NCBI GenBank assembly: GCA_001804805.1
Contig: MHBH01000062.1
Span: 16,001 to 80,000 of the forward strand
Direction: 5' to 3'
Source: Lentisphaerae bacterium GWF2_49_21
Lineage (GTDB): Bacteria > Verrucomicrobiota > Lentisphaeria > Victivallales > GWF2-50-93
DNA length: 64,000 nt
This document shows, one piece after another, positions 43,722 through 53,181 of this stretch; the first letter of the stretch is position 1; every line of letters starts with the position of its first letter. The notes under the pieces are model-generated. The model was not told where the DNA came from. It worked only from the letters and a program-made list of their open reading frames with translations, and made no database searches. A program made the translations under genes and the position numbers.

Positions 43722-44767
43722 TGGACAATGTCGCAATTCTTCCGGAATCAGAAAGACGCGGTCTCTTTTCCGAGACAGCGGCCAAAGTGGGACTTGCCCG
43801 CCCATCTATTGCGGAAAAGGACTTCTGGGTCTGCTGGACATTGAAGCAGATCTATTCCCTGCCACGTCCATATTCAAATGTAATATTCAAGGGCGGCACG
43901 ACTCTTTCCAAGGTATACGGACTGATTAAGAGATTTTCAGAGGATATTGATATTGCGGTAGACCGGAGCGATCTCGGATTCACAGGAGAAAGGGATCCTG
44001 CATCTCCGGGACTCGGGAGGAAAAAGCGGAAGGCGCTTGTTGAAGACCTGGTTGATAAGTGCGCCAACTATGTCAAAGTAGAATTCCAAAATGCCCTTGA
44101 GAATAAAATAAGGGGAATACTCGGTTCCCACGGCGGAACTTGGAGGATTGAACCATCGTCTAGCCGCAAGGGTTCCCTGCATTTCCATTATCCGAGAGCT
44201 TTCAGCGAACCTGCTGAAATGCCGGGCTACGCGAAGCCCTTCATCCTGCTTGAGATTGGAGCCCGCGCTGAAAACTGGCCGGTTGTAGATGCAAAGATCA
44301 GGTCTTATGCGGCGGAAAACTTCCCCTCATACTTCAAGGAGCCGGAATGCAGCGCCTCAGTGCTTTCAGCGGAAAGAACCTTCTGGGAGAAGGCATTCGT
44401 CCTTTTCCGCGAATCCTGTCCGAGACATGAAGAAAGTGAAACCAAGGAACGTGTTTCCCGCCACTATTACGATATTGTGATGATAAGCCGGAGCGAGATT
44501 GCTGAAAAGGCGTTGCGGAATTCAAAGCTGATAGAGGCGGTCCGGGAATTCGACCAGATATTCTTCCGCAGGGGATGGATAGACTATGAGAACGCCAAAC
44601 CGGGAACTTTCAGGCTTCTGCCGTCTGAGAACAAGCTCAATGCGCTGAAATCCGATTATGATTCGATGGTATCCGAGATGTTCTTCGGCCCGGCCCCGAA
44701 ATTTGAGGAACTTGTCGATGAACTTAAAGGACTTGAAAAGAAAATAAATACTCCCAGGAATGTTTAG
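43721..44767 (+). CDS. AbiEii-type nucleotidyltransferase toxin
   Basis: A 348-residue protein of the AbiEii family. The motif FKGGTTLSKVYGLIKRFSED, followed by IDIAVDR, contains the GG/GT loop and the DxD acidic pair of this nucleotidyltransferase fold. Further conserved segments are FILLEIGAR and FWEKAFVLF. With AbiEi it forms an abortive-infection toxin-antitoxin system. Here it is inserted between the coupling protein and the restriction locus. Confidence 0.88.
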   Translation: MDNVAILPESERRGLFSETAAKVGLARPSIAEKDFWVCWTLKQIYSLPRPYSNVIFKGGTTLSKVYGLIKRFSEDIDIAVDRSDLGFTGERDPASPGLGRKKRKALVEDLVDKCANYVKVEFQNALENKIRGILGSHGGTWRIEPSSSRKGSLHFHYPRAFSEPAEMPGYAKPFILLEIGARAENWPVVDAKIRSYAAENFPSYFKEPECSASVLSAERTFWEKAFVLFRESCPRHEESETKERVSRHYYDIVMISRSEIAEKALRNSKLIEAVREFDQIFFRRGWIDYENAKPGTFRLLPSENKLNALKSDYDSMVSEMFFGPAPKFEELVDELKGLEKKINTPRNV

Positions 44768-44855
44768 GCCTCCTGTCGGCTGTGAAGTTGAATAACGGGG
44801 TGCAACGGGTTAACTTTCAATCTGTATTTTTCTATAAAGGAAACTTGGTGTCGAA

Positions 44856-45305
44856 ATGCTTGCGCTCCCTGTAAATATTAAAGACATAACCAGCGGCCAT
44901 GCCGTTGAATGGGAAAGGATTGGATTCACTGTTGAATTTCCGGTCAATACGGCGTTCAGAGAAGCTGTAGCTGGTTTCCTGCTTGCAGGACAGGGAACCT
45001 CGCAGAGCCATTCAGCGACCCGGTCGCCGACCCAGTCAAACGACCCACTCACTCACCCAGTTACACCACCACTCGCCCCACCAGGCAGAAAGCTGATTGA
45101 ACTTCTCGCTAAAGGGGACATGGGCAACGCGGAGATACGCGAACTTCTCGCTCTAAAAGATCGGGAAGCTCCCAGGGAACATTACATTGAGCCAGCTCTT
45201 GCATCGGGACTTGTTGAATACACCATCCCCGGAAAACCCAACAGCCGCCTGCAGAAGTACCGGCTGAGGGAAAAGGGCAGGAAGATGATAACCGTAGTTT
45301 CATAA
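44856..45305 (+). pseudogene. Internally deleted AlbA_2 (divergent AAA-4) ATP-binding protein
   Basis: A 149-codon frame that joins the two ends of a normally far larger protein. The beginning (LPVNIKDITSGHAVEWERI) matches the entry of AlbA_2-domain proteins, which often accompany type I restriction loci. The end (LLALKDREAPREHYIEPALA, then RLQKYRLREKGRK) matches their C-terminal winged helix. The middle is missing; the junction lies near residues 25-55. It could still be translated, but it cannot have the usual function. Confidence 0.55.
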
Positions 45306-45342
45306 TTTCTATTGGACGTACTTAAATCAAAGGATTGACCAT

Positions 45343-47997
45343 ATGCCGAGATTATCCCTTGCCAAGCTTGAACATCATCTGTATACCGCTGCCGACCGTC
45401 TGCGCCAGGAAGGGCTTGATGCTGCCACCTACAAGGACTACATATTCGGAATGCTTTTCCTGAAACGTTGTTCCGATGTATTTGACGCCGAACGCGAGAA
45501 GATTATAGGCAGCAAGATTAGGAGTGGCGTCGGCGCGTCCGATGCCGAGTCCATTTACGGTGAAAACCCCGACTACTACGATGAATTTTTCGTGCCGGAA
45601 ACAGCCAGATGGCTTTATCTGCAGACGAAGCTTAACGACGCCCATCAGTCATTTGGAAGTCTTCTCGACAAGGCTCTTGGCGCACTCGCTGAAAGCAATC
45701 CTCCCCTGGAACATGTACTTGACCACATACAGTTCATGAAAGTCCAAAGCAACAAGCGTATTGTCTCGGATGAAGCCTGCAAGGCTCTTTTCAGGATATT
45801 CAACAAATACCGGCTCCGCAACGAGGACTTCCAGTTCTCTGACCTGCTGGGTGCGGCCTATGAGTTCCTGATCAACATGTTTGCGGAATCCGCAGGAAAG
45901 AAAGGCGGAGACTTCTATACTCCGCGAGATGTCATACGGCTCATGGTGCGGATACTCAAGCCACGCCCCAACCTTACTGTTTATGATCCCACCTGCGGCT
46001 CCGGCGGAATGCTGATAATCAGCCGGGAATATGTTGAACAGTCCGGAGGAGATCCTTCCAATCTCAGGCTCTGTGGTCAGGTCAACGATGCCTCGGCCTG
46101 GTCGATCTGTAAGTTGAACATGTTGCTACATGGAGTGATGGGGGCCGACATCAAGCTTGAGGATACACTGCTCCATCCCATGCATAGGGAAGGCGGTGAG
46201 CTGGAGCGCTTTGATCGTGTCATTGCAAATCCCCCGTTTAGCCAAAATTATACGCGCAATGACATGGAGTTCCCCGAGCGTTTCCGCTGGGGCTGGTGTC
46301 AGACCACCGGCAAAAAAGGCGACCTCATGTTCGCCCAGCATATGCTTGCCGTCTGCAAGCCCAATGGCATGGTGGCTACTGTGATGCCTCACGGAGTACT
46401 CTTCCGTGGCGGAGCCGAAAAGGAAATCCGCAGGAAGTTCCTTGAACAGGATCTTATTGAAGCCGTAATAGGTCTTCCCCAAAACCTTTTTTACGGAGCT
46501 AGTATTCCAGCATGCATCCTGATAATGCGGCCCAATATCACTGGGAAGGCTCCTAATAAGAACAAGCCGGAAGAGCACCGGAATAAAGTGCTCTTCATCA
46601 ATGCCGATGCCGAGTTCCACGCAGGCCGGGCCCAAAATTACCTTCATCCGGAGCACATTGAAAAAATCGCCTCCACCTATGACCGGTTCGAGGACATTCC
46701 AAATTATTCTCGCTTAGTTGCTCTTGAAGAAATTTCCAATGAGACAAACGACTGGAACTTGAATATTAGACGCTATGTTGACAATTCGCCCCAGGCAGAG
46801 CCTCATGATGTGAGGGCACATCTGCTGGGTGGGATTCCTGTTTCAGAGGTTGAAGCAAACAAACACCTGTTTGATTCAGTGAATTTCAAACCAGGCAATA
46901 TCTTCAAACACCGCCAAAATGACAAGGCTTATCTTGACTTCGCACCTGCAATCAATAACATTTCAGACATACGCGCCACAGTGGAAAAGGATGCCGGCGT
47001 CAAATCCAGATCACAGGAAATCAGCTCCGCCCTTGCCGGATGGTGGACAGCCCATTCACACCGGATAGCCGACCTTCCTGCCAGAAGAGATTTACATACT
47101 GTCCGCAATCAATTCCTGAACTCCTTCGTCACCGCACTTCTGCCTCTTGGAGTTCTTGACAGGTTCAAGCTCTCCGGAGTAATCGCCACATGGTGGACAG
47201 AGACATTGCCGGATTTGAAAACACTTATTGAAAACGGATTCCCCGGAGTAATTGAAGGATGGGTTGATGCGATTGGCGATGCCGTGGAAGACGATGAGTC
47301 AGCAGGTGCAGTATTGGATCCTTTCGGTCATAAGCTTGTCCTCAACATAATGCCGGACTATCTGGAACGCATTGCCACTGCCAAATCCGACATGGTCAGG
47401 TTAAAGGGCGAGAAGGAAGCATTTGAGCAAAGCAATGCCCCGGATGATCTCGATGAGGAGGAACTGGAAAACTGGAACTACGCAAAAGATATAGAACGAC
47501 AGATCCGAGAAATCAGGTCTGAGCACAAAGATGCCTTGAAAGAACTCGCCAAACTGGAGAAGTCTGCCTCAAAAGCAAAGGCGAGTACCGATGATAAGCG
47601 GAATGCAGACAAGGCAAAAAAGGAACTCCAGCCGGTACTTGTCCAGATCGCTGACTTGGAATCAGCGCTTACCCCGTATGAAGAAATTAAAAAGTCTCTT
47701 TCTGTTGCAAGAGAGCGTTATAAAAAGCTTATCGCAGACTTTGTTGATGAACTGAAGGCTAACTGTGCAAGGATGGATAATAATAAGAAACGAAAACTCG
47801 TACTGGAACTTTTTGCCCAGGATATCCAGAATGGATTGAATAAATCCATTGCTGAAAAGAACAATGCTCTTATTCATTTAATTGAAAACGTGTGGAACAA
47901 ATATGCCATACCCTTAAGCCAACTAATTCGTAACCGTGAAAACATGGGAAAACAGACCAGCAATACACTTCAGGAGATAGGGTATGTCGGGAAATAG
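45343..47997 (+). CDS. hsdM: Type I restriction-modification methyltransferase subunit
   Basis: An 884-residue HsdM. The N-terminal helical domain (LEHHLYTAADRLRQEGLDAA) is followed by an N6-adenine methyltransferase core. AdoMet motif I is YDPTCGSGGM near residue 216, and the catalytic NPPF motif is near 296. The C-terminal third (about residues 490-880) is long, helical and coiled-coil-rich, more than in classic HsdM. It methylates the recognition sequence chosen by HsdS. It overlaps hsdS by 14 bp. Confidence 0.93.
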   Translation: MPRLSLAKLEHHLYTAADRLRQEGLDAATYKDYIFGMLFLKRCSDVFDAEREKIIGSKIRSGVGASDAESIYGENPDYYDEFFVPETARWLYLQTKLNDAHQSFGSLLDKALGALAESNPPLEHVLDHIQFMKVQSNKRIVSDEACKALFRIFNKYRLRNEDFQFSDLLGAAYEFLINMFAESAGKKGGDFYTPRDVIRLMVRILKPRPNLTVYDPTCGSGGMLIISREYVEQSGGDPSNLRLCGQVNDASAWSICKLNMLLHGVMGADIKLEDTLLHPMHREGGELERFDRVIANPPFSQNYTRNDMEFPERFRWGWCQTTGKKGDLMFAQHMLAVCKPNGMVATVMPHGVLFRGGAEKEIRRKFLEQDLIEAVIGLPQNLFYGASIPACILIMRPNITGKAPNKNKPEEHRNKVLFINADAEFHAGRAQNYLHPEHIEKIASTYDRFEDIPNYSRLVALEEISNETNDWNLNIRRYVDNSPQAEPHDVRAHLLGGIPVSEVEANKHLFDSVNFKPGNIFKHRQNDKAYLDFAPAINNISDIRATVEKDAGVKSRSQEISSALAGWWTAHSHRIADLPARRDLHTVRNQFLNSFVTALLPLGVLDRFKLSGVIATWWTETLPDLKTLIENGFPGVIEGWVDAIGDAVEDDESAGAVLDPFGHKLVLNIMPDYLERIATAKSDMVRLKGEKEAFEQSNAPDDLDEEELENWNYAKDIERQIREIRSEHKDALKELAKLEKSASKAKASTDDKRNADKAKKELQPVLVQIADLESALTPYEEIKKSLSVARERYKKLIADFVDELKANCARMDNNKKRKLVLELFAQDIQNGLNKSIAEKNNALIHLIENVWNKYAIPLSQLIRNRENMGKQTSNTLQEIGYVGK

Positions 47998-49303
47998 ACC
48001 TTCAACATCAACCTCAAATATTCCGGAGCAGCCCCATCATGGCTGGACCACATGTAAAATCGATGACATATGTCGTAATATTGTTGGCGGTGGCACTCCG
48101 TCTCGTTCTCAGAAGGAATTTTGGGATGGCCAAATTCCATGGGCAACTGTGAAGGATTTCACGGATGATCTACTGCTCCTATCATCTACCATAGAAAAAA
48201 TATCTCAGTCTGGACTCGAAGGAAGCTCGGCGAGGCTTGTTCCTGAAAAGACTCCAGTTATATGCACTAGGATGGCTGTTGGCAGGTGCGCATTGACAAC
48301 TTATCCAACGTCTATAAATCAGGACTTGAAAGCCATATTTCTAAAAGAAACCATCGTTCCAGAATTCTTTATAAGACTCCTCAGATATCACGGCCAGGAC
48401 TTGGAACGAGTCAGTGTTGGCACAACAGTGCGAGGTATTTCACTTAAGGATCTTCGTTCTCTGACAATCAAGTTTCCGACAAAGACTTTGGAACAAGTTC
48501 AAATTGCCACTGTTCTTAATATGATAGATGAATCCATTGCTTGTGCCGAGGCGGTAATAGCAAAGTTGAAGAACGTGCGTGCCGGGATGCTGCACGATCT
48601 TCTTACGCGCGGTCTTGACAAGAACGGCCAGCTCCGTCCACCGCCGTCCGAAGCCCCGAAACTCTACAAAGACTCCCCTCTTGGAAAAATCCCGAAGGAG
48701 TGGGAGATAGATACTCTCGTTAGTCGCATTACTTTCCCAGAAGGGCAAGTTGATCCTCGAAATCCTCCATATTCCTTTTGGCCATTAATTGCGCCGGATC
48801 ATATCGAGCCAGGAACAGGATGCTTGATTTCACGGAAAACTGCTCTTGAACTGGGCGCTATCAGCGGTAAATATATCTTTGAGCCAAATGATGTAATATA
48901 CAGCAAAATTCGACCCTATCTGAGAAAAGCTACATTGGCTACCGAACGTGGACTATGTAGTGCTGACATGTATCCTCTACGCCCAATATCAGGCGTGAAT
49001 TCAACCTTTCTTTTGTCAGTGCTTTTAGGCGAATCATTTTCACGCTTTGCATCTGCTGTATCAATGAGAAGCGGATTCCCGAAAATTAATAGGAATGAGA
49101 TGCGAGAGTTTGTCATGGGGTGGCCAAGCTCGGAAGAACAAGAGAAAATTGCCTCATCTGTCACACTTATGGACAAACAAAGAGAGATGCATGACAATGA
49201 ATTATCTAAACTTCATGCACTTAAAACCGGTCTGTCGTCCGATCTTTTGACCGGCAAGGCAAGGGTGCCGGGAAATATTAACAGAAAGAAATCACATGTC
49301 TAA
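47984..49303 (+). CDS. hsdS: Type I restriction-modification specificity subunit
   Basis: A 439-residue HsdS with two target-recognition domains (about residues 18-190 and 225-415). Each is followed by a conserved helix, seen in TVLNMIDESIACAEAVIAKL and ASSVTLMDKQREMHDNELSK. The repeats GGGTPSR and SPLGKIPKEWEI mark the domain starts. It sets the bipartite DNA sequence of the complex. It overlaps hsdM by 14 bp and the next gene by 8 bp, so the operon is tightly coupled. Confidence 0.9.
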   Translation: MSGNRPSTSTSNIPEQPHHGWTTCKIDDICRNIVGGGTPSRSQKEFWDGQIPWATVKDFTDDLLLLSSTIEKISQSGLEGSSARLVPEKTPVICTRMAVGRCALTTYPTSINQDLKAIFLKETIVPEFFIRLLRYHGQDLERVSVGTTVRGISLKDLRSLTIKFPTKTLEQVQIATVLNMIDESIACAEAVIAKLKNVRAGMLHDLLTRGLDKNGQLRPPPSEAPKLYKDSPLGKIPKEWEIDTLVSRITFPEGQVDPRNPPYSFWPLIAPDHIEPGTGCLISRKTALELGAISGKYIFEPNDVIYSKIRPYLRKATLATERGLCSADMYPLRPISGVNSTFLLSVLLGESFSRFASAVSMRSGFPKINRNEMREFVMGWPSSEEQEKIASSVTLMDKQREMHDNELSKLHALKTGLSSDLLTGKARVPGNINRKKSHV

Positions 49304-51296
49304 AATCCACGTAACTGCCAAAAGGGATTTCCTTGAATCTCTAGCATCGTCAGAGCCGGTAGCGGCTCTGGCTGAACTTGTATGGAACGGATTTGATGCA
49401 CAGTCCGACAACGTACAAGTAATATTTGATTTGAACAAATTGAGCAGCATTGACAGCATTAGGGTCGTCGATGGAGGATATGGTATCAAGCATCCTGAAA
49501 TCAAATCATATTTCGGCAATCTCGGTGATTCGTGGAAAAAGGATAAAGTGCGTGAAGGAGGTCGCTCCTTGCATGGCAAGAATGGGAAGGGACGATTCAA
49601 AGCTTTCGCACTTGGAACTCTTGTCGAGTGGAAAACGACCTATAATCTCAATGGAAAGACTTACTCCTATTCCATAAGTGGAACAACCAGCACCTTAGAT
49701 GATTTTGACGTTTCGGAGCCAATAGAAAAAAAGAACGGCAAGCCTGGAACTGAGGTAATAATCTCAAACATTAAAGACCGATTGGATTTCCTCCTTCTGG
49801 ATTCACCCCCTCAGCAAATGGCGAGGCACTTTGCGGCCTACCTGACGGAATATCCCAGTCTCGCGCTTAAATACAATGGTGTGAGAATAAATCCCACGGA
49901 TGTACAGAACCTGCACCAAAATTATAATCTAGGTGATGTGGAAGTTTCAAAAGGGCGGAGAACTCCAGTTTCCGTGTCGGTGATCGAGTGGAAGATTCCG
50001 ACAGATCGAATTATCCATCTCTGTGATTCAAAAGGAGTTTCCCTCCAGGAGCTACAGGCCGGACAGCAGATTCGGGCTCCAGGATTCAATTTCAGCGCCT
50101 ATGTAAAGACGGATCTTTTCCGGGAACTCGACAAGGAGAATCTTCTACTGATGGATGAAATGCATCCGGACGTTACAGCGATTCTCAAGGTATCCAAAGA
50201 CAAGGTCAAGGAACACTTCAGACGTCGGACACTTGAGGGTCAGAGCCAAGTCGTTGAACGTTGGAAGAAAGAAGAGATCTATCCTTACGCAGATAAGAAG
50301 ACAGTTGATCCAGTGGAAGAAGTTGAAAGGCAGGTTTTTGACATCCTGGCCGTAAACGTCCAGTCATATCTGCCCTCATTTGAGAATGCTGACCTAAAGT
50401 CCAGGAAGTTCACATTCCTGTTGCTTGCACAGGCAATTCGTGAGAATCCTGAATCAGTCCAGGACATCATAACTAATGTTCTGGGATTAAAAAAGGAAGA
50501 GCAGGATGATCTGGCGGAACTTCTCAAGAAGACGCCTCTATCCTCTATTATTAGTTCTGCCAAAGTAGTTGCCAACCGTCTTGACTTTCTTGTTGGACTG
50601 GAAACCTTGCTGTTTGATAAGAAAAACAAAAAGCATCTTCTTGAGAGAGACCAGCTTCACAAGATACTTGAAAACGAGGCCTGGCTTTTCCATGAAGGTT
50701 TCGCACTTGCAGGAAGCGAACAACGTTTGGAAGAGGTTTTAAAGAAACATATTAATGAACTTGGAAAACGCGAAGATGATCCGGAGCCGGTTAAGCTACC
50801 TGACGGAAAGACCGGGAGAGTTGACCTTATGCTCCATAAGGCTGTGCAACCCCGAGATGGAGAATTTGACTATCTGATAGTAGAGCTAAAACGTCCATTA
50901 AAGAAAATTGATTCAGATGTTTTAACTCAAGTCGAAAAATACGCAATGGCCGTTGCAAGCGACGAACGCTTTCATGGAATCCCCGCCAAATGGACTTTTA
51001 TTGCGATTTCAAATGAACTTGATGATTTCGCAAAACGCAAATCTAACCAGAGGGGGAAGCCAAAAAGCCAAGTCTATGATGATGCAGATAAAAATATAAC
51101 TGTGTGGGCTAAAACATGGGCGGAAGTAATCAATGATGCCAGAGCCCGCCTTCAATTTGTCAACAAGCAGCTGGCGTATGGCGCTGATCAAGATAGCGCA
51201 AAAGGTTACCTAAAGAAAACATATAAGAAGTTCATCCCCAATCTAGAAGAACCTGATGCCGATTCCGAAAAGGAGGCAGATGGCCAAGTTCCATGA
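49296..51296 (+). CDS. GHKL ATPase fused to a PD-(D/E)XK-like nuclease domain
   Basis: A 666-residue protein. Residues 1-200 are a Hsp90/histidine-kinase-like ATPase: the N-box ELVWNGFDA (E28, N31, D34), VDGGYGI (D59xGxG) and GKNGKGRFKAFALG are all present. A helical middle follows. The C-terminal domain (about 490-600) carries GRVDLML and then YLIVELKRP, giving D510, E530 and K532. This is the spacing of a PD-(D/E)XK nuclease, as in DUF4263/Shedu-like proteins. The family is associated with restriction loci; a role as an ATP-controlled nuclease in phage defence is inferred. It lies between hsdS and hsdR, overlapping both neighbours. Confidence 0.8.
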   Translation: MSKIHVTAKRDFLESLASSEPVAALAELVWNGFDAQSDNVQVIFDLNKLSSIDSIRVVDGGYGIKHPEIKSYFGNLGDSWKKDKVREGGRSLHGKNGKGRFKAFALGTLVEWKTTYNLNGKTYSYSISGTTSTLDDFDVSEPIEKKNGKPGTEVIISNIKDRLDFLLLDSPPQQMARHFAAYLTEYPSLALKYNGVRINPTDVQNLHQNYNLGDVEVSKGRRTPVSVSVIEWKIPTDRIIHLCDSKGVSLQELQAGQQIRAPGFNFSAYVKTDLFRELDKENLLLMDEMHPDVTAILKVSKDKVKEHFRRRTLEGQSQVVERWKKEEIYPYADKKTVDPVEEVERQVFDILAVNVQSYLPSFENADLKSRKFTFLLLAQAIRENPESVQDIITNVLGLKKEEQDDLAELLKKTPLSSIISSAKVVANRLDFLVGLETLLFDKKNKKHLLERDQLHKILENEAWLFHEGFALAGSEQRLEEVLKKHINELGKREDDPEPVKLPDGKTGRVDLMLHKAVQPRDGEFDYLIVELKRPLKKIDSDVLTQVEKYAMAVASDERFHGIPAKWTFIAISNELDDFAKRKSNQRGKPKSQVYDDADKNITVWAKTWAEVINDARARLQFVNKQLAYGADQDSAKGYLKKTYKKFIPNLEEPDADSEKEADGQVP

Positions 51297-52416
51297 CAGT
51301 GAATTTGATGAAGCCACGCTTTTGAAGCTGGAGATATTCCGCGGATATATTCGGGAATGGATTCCGGTATTCCTGACTAAGAACAGATTCTCGCATATCC
51401 ATATATATGATTTCTTTGCCGGCCCAGGAACAGACAAGGCAGGGAAACCTGGTTCCCCTATAATCATTATCGAAGAACTTAAGAAATATCTGGCCGATCC
51501 AAAAGTGCCTAAGGCAACGGGTGTTGATATTACGCTTTATTTCAACGATAAGGATAAAGCACACATCGACTCCCTGCACAAATCAATAGAATCTCTTGGC
51601 TCCACTTCTGGATTCTCAATTGAATTGTCAAATCTTGACTTTCCAGATGCATACCAGAAAAAGCTCCCAGAACTCAAGAGCAATGACTCAGCAAAGCTGG
51701 TCTTGCTTGACCAATGCGGGATTAAGCAGGTCAACGACCATGTGTTCAAGGAATTGATTGAATGTCCCACTACAGATATTCTTTTCTTCATTTCATCTGG
51801 CATAATCCACAGGTTTATAAGCGAGGGATCAATCCGTCAATATTTTCCTATGCCAGAAGAAGAGATAAAATCCATCAAGCGACAAGAGATACACAGATAC
51901 ATATGCCGAAGCTTCTATGAAAGGCTGATTCCTTCAGGCCAAACATATTATCTTGCTCCTTTTTCTATTTTGAAAGGAACAAACATCTATGGTATTATTT
52001 ATGGCAGTTCAAACTTTCTCGGTCTACAGAAATTCCTGAAGGTCTGTTGGAACGAGGATGAAGTCACAGGCGAGGCCAATTATGATATAGACGATGATCC
52101 GATCAGGCGTGACGGACAAGCCGGATTGTTTCCCGAGTTCAACATAATTAAGAAACAGGATACTTTCAGGCAAGATATGATTAATTTCCTGAAGAGTGGG
52201 CACAAAAGTAATAATAATATTTACCGCTTCACTCTTGAAAACGGGTTCCTCCCAAAGCATGTGAATGATTTATTTCGCCAGTTCCAGCGTGAAGGTAAAT
52301 TAATCGTATCGTCGCCAGTTCCCGGAATAGAAGTACCGAAAGGCGCATTCTATATTTCATGGGATTACTATAAAGACAAACAGTATAAAGCCAGATTTGA
52401 ATGGAAGAAAGATTGA
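51280..52416 (+). CDS. tcmP: Three-Cys-motif partner protein TcmP
   Basis: A 378-residue protein from ATG 51280 behind AGGAGG (short spacing); ATG 51256 is the alternative. The N-terminus (KFHDSEFDEATLLKLEIFRG, then YIREWIPVF) and IYDFFAGPGTDKAGKPGSP are diagnostic of TcmP, which has a methyltransferase-like fold. The C-terminus ends in a winged-helix-like part. TcmP genes are known to occur next to genes for a three-Cys protein, which here is the next gene, 9 bp away. The biochemical role is not established; the location inside a restriction locus suggests DNA or RNA modification or defence. Confidence 0.85.
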   Translation: MAKFHDSEFDEATLLKLEIFRGYIREWIPVFLTKNRFSHIHIYDFFAGPGTDKAGKPGSPIIIIEELKKYLADPKVPKATGVDITLYFNDKDKAHIDSLHKSIESLGSTSGFSIELSNLDFPDAYQKKLPELKSNDSAKLVLLDQCGIKQVNDHVFKELIECPTTDILFFISSGIIHRFISEGSIRQYFPMPEEEIKSIKRQEIHRYICRSFYERLIPSGQTYYLAPFSILKGTNIYGIIYGSSNFLGLQKFLKVCWNEDEVTGEANYDIDDDPIRRDGQAGLFPEFNIIKKQDTFRQDMINFLKSGHKSNNNIYRFTLENGFLPKHVNDLFRQFQREGKLIVSSPVPGIEVPKGAFYISWDYYKDKQYKARFEWKKD

Positions 52417-52425
52417 AGGACTATT

Positions 52426-53148
52426 ATGAAAAACAGTAGAATAGAGTGGACGGAATCCACATGGAATCCGGTGACGGGATGCACCAAGCTCAGCCCAGGA
52501 TGCCTGAACTGCTATGCTGAACGCATGGCCAAACGTCTCCATGCGATGGGCCAGGCAAACTATAAGAATGGATTCAAGGTGACCTGCCATCCAAAGACAC
52601 TTCAGCTACCACTGCGCTGGAAAACTCCTCAGATGGTATTTGTAAATTCAATGGGAGATCTGTTCCATGAGGAAGTGCCAGATGAATTTATCATGGAAGT
52701 ATTCAATGTTATGGAACGCGCACCACAGCATCAGTTCCAGGTATTGACAAAGCGTTCAGAGCGCTTGGCCGAGATTTCAAGCAAGCTGCCATGGCCTGAA
52801 AACATCTGGATGGGAGTCACGGTTGAAAATGCAGCCTGCAAGAAGCGCATCGGGCATCTCAGGGAAACCCCGGCGGCTGTGCGTTTCCTGTCACTGGAAC
52901 CTCTGCTGGAGTCTCTTGGAACTCTTGATCTGCGAAATATCGACTGGGTTATCGTAGGTGGAGAGTCCGGTCCCGGCGCAAGGCCAATGCTTAAAGAATG
53001 GCCGGCGGAGATCAAGAAACAATGCGACAAGATGAGGATACCATTTTTCTTCAAGCAATGGGGCGGTGTGAACAAGAAATCCGCCGGACGCCTGCTTTTC
53101 GGACGCACCTGGGACGCAATGCCTGAGAAATTGAGGAAAGTTTCATAG
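52426..53148 (+). CDS. DUF5131 (phage Gp37/Gp68-like) three-Cys protein
   Basis: A 240-residue protein with the N-terminal three-Cys motif GCTKLSPGCLNCYAERMAK, a radical-SAM-like cluster signature, after IEWTESTWNP. Further conserved parts are FVNSMGDLFHE, WMGVTVEN, RFLSLEPLLE, WVIVGGESGPGARPM and PFFFKQWGG. This is the usual partner of TcmP. The two may install a modification, but no reaction is proven. It lies 33 bp before hsdR. Confidence 0.88.
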   Translation: MKNSRIEWTESTWNPVTGCTKLSPGCLNCYAERMAKRLHAMGQANYKNGFKVTCHPKTLQLPLRWKTPQMVFVNSMGDLFHEEVPDEFIMEVFNVMERAPQHQFQVLTKRSERLAEISSKLPWPENIWMGVTVENAACKKRIGHLRETPAAVRFLSLEPLLESLGTLDLRNIDWVIVGGESGPGARPMLKEWPAEIKKQCDKMRIPFFFKQWGGVNKKSAGRLLFGRTWDAMPEKLRKVS

Positions 53149-53181
53149 GACGCGCATAGATAAAAGTAAATAAGGATCGCC

